From contig JANXCW010000002.1 of NCBI GenBank assembly GCA_025059775.1, forward strand, positions 1-64,000: DNA of 64,000 nt, in the 5' to 3' direction. The stretch's first letter is position 1. Every line of letters starts with the position of its first letter. Made by a program: the position numbers and the translations under genes. Source of the stretch: Armatimonadota bacterium. Lineage in GTDB: Bacteria; Sysuimicrobiota; Sysuimicrobiia; Sysuimicrobiales; Sysuimicrobiaceae. Below are positions 59,740 through 64,000 of the stretch, piece by piece. The notes beneath the pieces were generated by a model that worked only from the letters and a program-made list of their open reading frames with translations, did not search any database and had not been told where the DNA came from.

Positions 59740-60527
59740 AGGGCCCCCGTCCAGGTGGCGAAGACGTAGTAGCCCACCACGGCCGCAAAGAGCACGCCAT
59801 CAAACCGATCCAGGAATCCCCCGTGCCCCGGAAGGATGGTGCCCGAGTCCTTCACCTGGGCCTCCCGTTTCAAGGCGGATTCCCACAGGTCTCCCGCCAC
59901 AGCCGCGGTGCTGCAGAGGGCTCCGGCCACCGCGGCCACGCCGAGCGGGATCCCAAATCCCGCACCCACCGCCAGTGCTCCCAGCACCCCGCACGCCACG
60001 CCTGCGGTCGCTCCCTCCACGGTCTTGTTCGGGCTCACCCGCGGGAGGAGCTTGCGCCGGCCCAGCCACCGGCCCACGAAGTAGGCGGCCGTCTCCGTGG
60101 CCCACACGGTCCCGAATACGAGGAAGGTGAAGGCCATCCCGTGTCGGAGCTGCCGGAGCAGCAGCAGGTGGGTGGCGAAATAGCCCACGTACAGGACCCC
60201 AAGGACCGTACCCGCGGCGTTGGCCAAAGCCCGGCCACGGTTCGGACTGAGCTGCGTGGAGAGGACGTACAGCACCACTCCCGCGAGAACCGCAAGGACC
60301 CCCCGCCGCTCCCCCAGATATGCGAGAACCGCGAGCGCCACCCCCGCCAGGACTCCTACCATCCGGCTCGGCGCATACCCCGCGAGGTCCGCGAGAGTGT
60401 AGAACTCCCACAGCCCCAACACGATGAGGGCTGCCACCAGGACCAACAGGACCTCCCCCCCGAGCCAAACCCCCACCACGATGATGGGAATGCCGGTGAG
60501 AGCGGTAAGGAGCCTTCGGCCTAGCAT
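59736..60527 (-). CDS. cdsA: Phosphatidate cytidylyltransferase
   Basis: A 263-residue membrane enzyme making CDP-diacylglycerol from phosphatidate and CTP. It has about seven hydrophobic helices, the RVSPNKTVEGATAGV segment and the family signature VKDSGTILPGHGGFLDRFDG. ATG 60527 overlaps uppS by 7 bp. Confidence 0.95.
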   Translation of the reverse strand: MLGRRLLTALTGIPIIVVGVWLGGEVLLVLVAALIVLGLWEFYTLADLAGYAPSRMVGVLAGVALAVLAYLGERRGVLAVLAGVVLYVLSTQLSPNRGRALANAAGTVLGVLYVGYFATHLLLLRQLRHGMAFTFLVFGTVWATETAAYFVGRWLGRRKLLPRVSPNKTVEGATAGVACGVLGALAVGAGFGIPLGVAAVAGALCSTAAVAGDLWESALKREAQVKDSGTILPGHGGFLDRFDGVLFAAVVGYYVFATWTGAL

Positions 60528-61372
60528 CCCGAGCCGGGAGCGCCGTCGAACTCCGCGGGGACGAGGCCACCGTACCGACGCACCCGCCGCTGGTAGTCCC
60601 GGATGGCGGCGATGAGAGTCTCCCGGTCGAACTCCGGCCACAGGACGGGGGTGAAGTACAGCTCCGTGTACGCGCACTGCCAGATGAGGAAGTTGCTCAG
60701 CCGCCGCTCCCCCGCGGTTCGGATGATGAGGTCGGGATCCGGAAGGGGATGGGTCTGGAGGTGCCGAGCCACCACCGCCTCGTCCACCTCCTCGGGCCGG
60801 AGCCGACCCGAGGCGATGGCCATGGCGATCTCCCGGACCGCCCCCGTGATTTCCGCCCGGCCTCCGTAGTTCAACGCCCCCACCAGCACGAAGGCGTGGT
60901 TGTTCCGGGTGGTCTCCTCCGCAAACCGGATGGCCTCCTGGAGGCTTTGGGGAAACCGGGTGCGATCGCCGATGATGCGGATCTGGACTCCCTGCACGGC
61001 GAGTTCCGGGGTTTCCTCCCACAGGACCTGCTCATAGAGCGCACACAGGGCTTCGATCTCCTCCCGGGGACGCCGCCAGTTCTCCGTGCTGAAGGCGTAC
61101 AGGGTCAGCACCCGGAGCCCCAGCTCCCGCGCCGCCCGAACCGTACGACGGATGGCCTCCCGACCGGCCCGGTGCCCCTCGATCCGGTCAAGCCCCCGGG
61201 CCATGGCCCATCGGCCGTTTCCGTCCATGATGATGGCCACGTGGTGGGGAATGCGGCGGGGATCGAGCCCCAGGCTCCGGAGAACGGATCCGGCTTCTGG
61301 GGCAGAGGTCGGATCGGGGCGAGATGCGGTGGACACCTCAGCGGCCTTGCGGGGAGGGGGAAAGCCGTTCAT
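60521..61372 (-). CDS. uppS: Undecaprenyl diphosphate synthase (cis-prenyltransferase)
   Basis: A 283-residue cis-prenyltransferase supplying the lipid carrier for peptidoglycan and other glycans. Signatures are HHVAIIMDGNGRWAMARGL, LYAFSTENWRRPREEI, ALNYGGRAEI and PDPDLIIRTAGERRLSNFL. It has an N-terminal extension of about 40 residues before the core. ATG 61372 follows GGGAG; starting inside the extension is possible. It overlaps the PASTA gene by 35 bp. Confidence 0.95.
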   Translation of the reverse strand: MNGFPPPRKAAEVSTASRPDPTSAPEAGSVLRSLGLDPRRIPHHVAIIMDGNGRWAMARGLDRIEGHRAGREAIRRTVRAARELGLRVLTLYAFSTENWRRPREEIEALCALYEQVLWEETPELAVQGVQIRIIGDRTRFPQSLQEAIRFAEETTRNNHAFVLVGALNYGGRAEITGAVREIAMAIASGRLRPEEVDEAVVARHLQTHPLPDPDLIIRTAGERRLSNFLIWQCAYTELYFTPVLWPEFDRETLIAAIRDYQRRVRRYGGLVPAEFDGAPGSGC

Positions 61373-61553
61373 ACCACTCCCAGCTCACCACGAGCTCCAC
61401 CACGCCGTCCCGGAGCCGCTGGCGAACCACCCGCTGGGAACCCGTCCCCCGTCCTGCCCGGGGAGGAGCGGTCTGCTGGACTTCCACCCGCCACCCTTCC
61501 GCCTCCAGCTGTGCCCGCGCTTCCTCCAGGGGATAGCCCACGACGTCCCGCAC
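61338..61553 (-). CDS. Single PASTA-domain-like micro-protein
   Basis: A 71-residue protein. VRDVVGYPLEEARAQLEAEG followed by WRVEVQQTAP has the PASTA pattern (V-G-x5-A-x2-L-x3-G), and the C-terminal half RVVRQRLRDGVVELVVSW supplies the remaining strands. No signal peptide or membrane helix, so it is probably cytoplasmic, unlike the extracellular PASTA repeats of PBPs and kinases. GTG 61553 directly follows the frr stop. Its frame overlaps uppS by 35 bp in a different frame. Function unknown. Confidence 0.68.
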   Translation of the reverse strand: MRDVVGYPLEEARAQLEAEGWRVEVQQTAPPRAGRGTGSQRVVRQRLRDGVVELVVSWEWYERLSPSPQGR

Positions 61554-62111
61554 CTAAACCTCCAGGATCTCCGCCTCCTTGCGCTGGAGGAGGGCGTCGA
61601 TCTCCTCGATGAACCGATCCGTGAGCTTCTGGAGTTCCTCCTGAGCACGACGGGCCTCATCCTCCGAGATCTCTCCCTCGTCCTCCAGCTCCTCGATGGT
61701 CTCCTTGGCCTCCCTCCGGATGTTCCGGATGGCCACACGTCCCTCCTCCGCCAGCTTCCGGGCCAGCTTCACGAGATCCTGCCGGCGCTCCTCCGTGAGG
61801 GGCGGGATGGGAACCCGCAGGACGTTCCCATCCGAGGTGGGATGGAGGCCGAGGTCGCTCTGCAGGAGGGCTTTCTCGATGCTGCGCAGGGCGGATTTGT
61901 CCCAGGGCTGAATGACCAGCAGGCGCGGTTCCGGAGCGGTGATGGTGGCCAGCTGGTTCAGGGGAACGGGGGTACCGTAGTACTCGACCCGGATGTGCTC
62001 CACCAGCCCCGGATGCGCCCGGCCCGTGCGCAGCCCCGCGAGCTCCCGACGGGTAGCTTCCACCGACTTCTGCATCCGCTGCCGGGCGTCCGCCAGGACC
62101 TCCTGGATCAC
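61554..62111 (-). CDS. frr: Ribosome recycling factor
   Basis: A 185-residue RRF of standard length. It shows LADARQRMQKSVEATRREL, LRTGRAHPGLVEHIRVEYYG, NVLRVPIPPLTEERRQDLVK and RNIRREAKETIEELEDEGEI. It splits post-termination ribosomes with EF-G. The GTG 62111 overlaps the pyrH stop (GTGA). Confidence 0.97.
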   Translation of the reverse strand: MIQEVLADARQRMQKSVEATRRELAGLRTGRAHPGLVEHIRVEYYGTPVPLNQLATITAPEPRLLVIQPWDKSALRSIEKALLQSDLGLHPTSDGNVLRVPIPPLTEERRQDLVKLARKLAEEGRVAIRNIRREAKETIEELEDEGEISEDEARRAQEELQKLTDRFIEEIDALLQRKEAEILEV

Positions 62112-62839
62112 AGCATCCCTCCGATCAGGGTCCCCACATGCTCGCCCCGCACGATGCGCTCCACGTTGCCCGGCTCCGTCAGCCGGAACACCCAGATATC
62201 CATGTTGTTGTCCATACACAAGGATACCGCGGTGGCGTCCACCACCTGTTGGATCCCCCGGTTGAGGAACTCCAGGTAAGTGAGACGGTCCAGCAGCACC
62301 GCGTCGGGGTAGCGCGCCGGGTCCTTATCGTAGACCCCTGCCACTCCCTTCTTGGCCATGAGCACGGCTCCCGCCTCAATCTCGATGGCCCGCAGGGCCG
62401 CGGCGGTGTCCGTAGTGAAGTAGGGGTTCCCTGTACCTGCCGCGAACAGCACCACCCGTCCCTTTTCAAGGTGCCGGATCGCCCGGCGCCGGATGTAGGG
62501 CTCCGCGATCTCGTGCATGGCGATGGCGGTCTGCACCCGGGTGGCAAGCCCTTCCCCTTCCAGGATCTCCTGAAGGGCGAGGGCGTTGATGACCGTGGCC
62601 AGCATGCCCATGTAATCCGCGGTGACCTTCTCGATGCCCAGCCGGCGGCTCAGCTCCCCTCCCCGCACGATGTTCCCACCGCCCACCACCAGGGCCACCT
62701 GGACTCCCAGCTCCCAGACGGCCTTCACCTCCCGCGCCACCAGTTCCAACACCCGGGGATCCAGGATCTCCCGGCCGTTCCCGCTCAGCTCCTCTCCGCT
62801 CAGCTTCAGGACGATGCGGCGGTAGCGGAGGTTCGCCAT
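62108..62839 (-). CDS. pyrH: UMP kinase
   Basis: A 243-residue UMP kinase of the amino-acid kinase fold: RIVLKLSGEELSGNGREIL, VALVVGGGNIVRGGELSRR, DYMGMLATVINALALQE and AGTGNPYFTTDTAAALRAIE. It supplies UDP/UTP and is the usual partner of frr. ATG 62839, 13 nt after tsf. Confidence 0.97.
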   Translation of the reverse strand: MANLRYRRIVLKLSGEELSGNGREILDPRVLELVAREVKAVWELGVQVALVVGGGNIVRGGELSRRLGIEKVTADYMGMLATVINALALQEILEGEGLATRVQTAIAMHEIAEPYIRRRAIRHLEKGRVVLFAAGTGNPYFTTDTAAALRAIEIEAGAVLMAKKGVAGVYDKDPARYPDAVLLDRLTYLEFLNRGIQQVVDATAVSLCMDNNMDIWVFRLTEPGNVERIVRGEHVGTLIGGML

Positions 62840-62852
62840 GGCAGGCTCGCCC

Positions 62853-63473
62853 CTACAAACCCTCCCCCACCCGGAACCGGCAGAAGCGCCGCACCACGAT
62901 GTTCTCCCCGGTCTTCGCCACCACCTCCGCGATCACGTCCGAGACCTTTCGCTTTTCATCCCGGATGAAGGGCTGCTCCAGGAGCACCACGCCCTCGATC
63001 CACTTCTCCACCTTCCCTTCCACCGCCCGCTCCAGGGCCTGAGGGGGTTTCCCCGCCATGGCCTCCTGGAGCTGGCTGCGGGCGATCTCACGCTCCCGCT
63101 CCAGCTCCTCGGGAGGAATCTGGTCCCGGGAGATGTACTTCGGGTCCGTGGCTGCCACCTGCATGGCCAGGTCCCGCACCAAGCGCCGGAACTCCTCCGT
63201 ACGCGCCACGAAGTCCGTCTCGCAGTTCACCTCGATGAGCACTCCCAACACACCGTTCCCGTGGATGTAGGCATCCACCACGCCCTGAGCCGCGGTACGT
63301 CCTGCCCGCCTGGCGGCGGCCGCAAGTCCCCGGGCCCGCAGGATCTCGATGGCCCGTTCCAGGTCCCCCGCCGCTTCCACGAGCGCCCTGCGGCAGTCCA
63401 GCACGCCGGCCCCCGTACGGGCCCGAAGCTCCCGGATGGCCTCCACGGGTACTTCCCGGTCCTTCTCGCTCAC
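62853..63473 (-). CDS. tsf: Elongation factor Ts
   Basis: A 206-residue short-form EF-Ts (as in Thermus, about 196). It has the UBA-like N-terminus with [39 protein letters not shown], and a C-terminal segment ending [18 protein letters not shown]. It exchanges GDP on EF-Tu. The second dimerisation subdomain of E. coli EF-Ts is lacking, typical of short forms. GTG 63473 overlaps rpsB. Confidence 0.96.
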   Translation of the reverse strand: MSEKDREVPVEAIRELRARTGAGVLDCRRALVEAAGDLERAIEILRARGLAAAARRAGRTAAQGVVDAYIHGNGVLGVLIEVNCETDFVARTEEFRRLVRDLAMQVAATDPKYISRDQIPPEELEREREIARSQLQEAMAGKPPQALERAVEGKVEKWIEGVVLLEQPFIRDEKRKVSDVIAEVVAKTGENIVVRRFCRFRVGEGL

Positions 63474-64000
63474 AGGTCTTCATCCTCCTCGAGATCAAAG
63501 GCTTCCTCCATCTCCGACTCCAGATCGAAGGTCTCCAGCTCCTCCTCCAGGCCCTCGACCGGCACGGGTTCCTCGGCGGGCGCGGGTACCGCGGGTGGCA
63601 CCGCCACCGCCTCCTCCCCGAGGAGCTTGCGCCGTTCCTCGATGCCCTCCAGGCATGCGTCCGCCATCTTGGTGGTCACAAGCCGTACGGCCCGGATGGC
63701 GTCATCGTTCCCGGGGATGGGGTAATCCACCTCATCCGGATCCGCGTTGGTGTCCACGATGGCTACGATGGGGATGCGCAGCTTCCGCGCCTCTGCCACC
63801 GCGATGTGCTCCTTCCGGGTGTCCACCACGTACACCGCACCGGGGAGCTTGGGCATATTCTTAATCCCACCCAGGTACTTCTCCAGCCGCTCCAGCTCCT
63901 CCAGAACCCGCACCTGCTCCTTCTTGGGCAGAAGCTCGAGTTCTCCCAGGTGCCTGCGCATCTCCAGTTCCCGCAGCCGATCCACCCGGCGGCGGATGGT
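63470..64000 (-). CDS. rpsB: 30S ribosomal protein S2, C-terminal part (runs off the window)
   Basis: The last ~176 residues of S2, open beyond position 64000. [59 protein letters not shown] and [20 protein letters not shown] are clear S2 sequence. After the normal end the protein continues for about 50 residues as a Pro/Val then strongly acidic tail ([18 protein letters not shown], ending LEEDEDL). The tsf start overlaps its stop by 4 bp. Confidence 0.96.
   Translation of the reverse strand, partial: TIRRRVDRLRELEMRRHLGELELLPKKEQVRVLEELERLEKYLGGIKNMPKLPGAVYVVDTRKEHIAVAEARKLRIPIVAIVDTNADPDEVDYPIPGNDDAIRAVRLVTTKMADACLEGIEERRKLLGEEAVAVPPAVPAPAEEPVPVEGLEEELETFDLESEMEEAFDLEEDEDL

Noticed and set aside
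1-64000. CRISPR arrays, insertion sequences, prophage or integron features
   Set aside because: No regularly spaced repeats, transposase motifs or phage structural genes were seen.

Overview
The window is a GC-rich, very densely packed bacterial chromosome segment with about 67 protein-coding genes, one tRNA gene and no CRISPR array, insertion sequence or prophage. GTG and TTG starts and 1-4 bp stop/start overlaps are common. An MCE/Mla lipid-transport operon, a LolA-like protein and a beta-strand-rich secreted protein point to a cell with an outer membrane. The core gene orders infC-rpmI-rplT-trmH-pheS-pheT-cvpA-polX-mutS2 and rpsB-tsf-pyrH-frr-uppS-cdsA-dxr-rseP resemble Bacillota, Armatimonadota and other deep Terrabacteria. 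My best guess is an uncultured, possibly thermophilic diderm lineage on that side of the tree. This is inference; a ribosomal-protein phylogeny would decide it.

Region 1 (1-6070, minus strand) is an assimilatory sulfate-reduction operon: ATP sulfurylase, siroheme sulfite reductase fused to a MoaD/ThiS-like sulfur carrier ending in Gly-Gly, iron-sulfur APS reductase, APS kinase with an unknown N-terminal domain, uroporphyrinogen-III synthase, and the first codons of a siroheme synthase. A good promoter and a long, structured, unassigned leader precede it. Region 2 (6104-11749) holds a decayed scar (a GcvT/LigM-like tail and an in-frame LivG-LivF deletion chimera) beside an intact branched-chain-amino-acid-type ABC transporter operon.

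Region 3 (11790-19566) carries ftsH, tilS, tRNA-Met, a GT2 plus PMT glycosylation pair, a GT87-like membrane glycosyltransferase and alanine dehydrogenase. Region 4 (19563-37086, minus strand) is an almost gap-free run from pheST through cvpA, polX, mpg, mutS2, an enolase-superfamily enzyme, queT, tyrS, a DUF72 protein and nth into a MacB/LolCDE-like export cassette and rpoZ. Region 5 (37159-39211) is trmH-rplT-rpmI-infC with a promoter, a terminator-like attenuator and a probable AUC start for infC. Its promoter overlaps the divergent mlaE-mlaF-mlaD operon (39191-42198), whose MCE protein has an extra C-terminal beta domain.

Region 6 (42203-64000, minus strand) starts downstream with a 30-residue lysine/alanine-rich micro-gene that has its own promoter and terminator. 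It continues with threonine aldolase, MTA phosphorylase, a MoxR/DUF58/VWA membrane cluster, fmdB, an archaeal-type SAM synthetase, a rhomboid protease, MgtC, and the rseP-dxr-cdsA-uppS-(PASTA)-frr-pyrH-tsf-rpsB block. Sulfite reduction, SAM synthesis and MTA salvage together outline sulfur/methionine metabolism. UppS, CdsA, Dxr and RseP supply isoprenoid and lipid precursors and envelope stress proteolysis.
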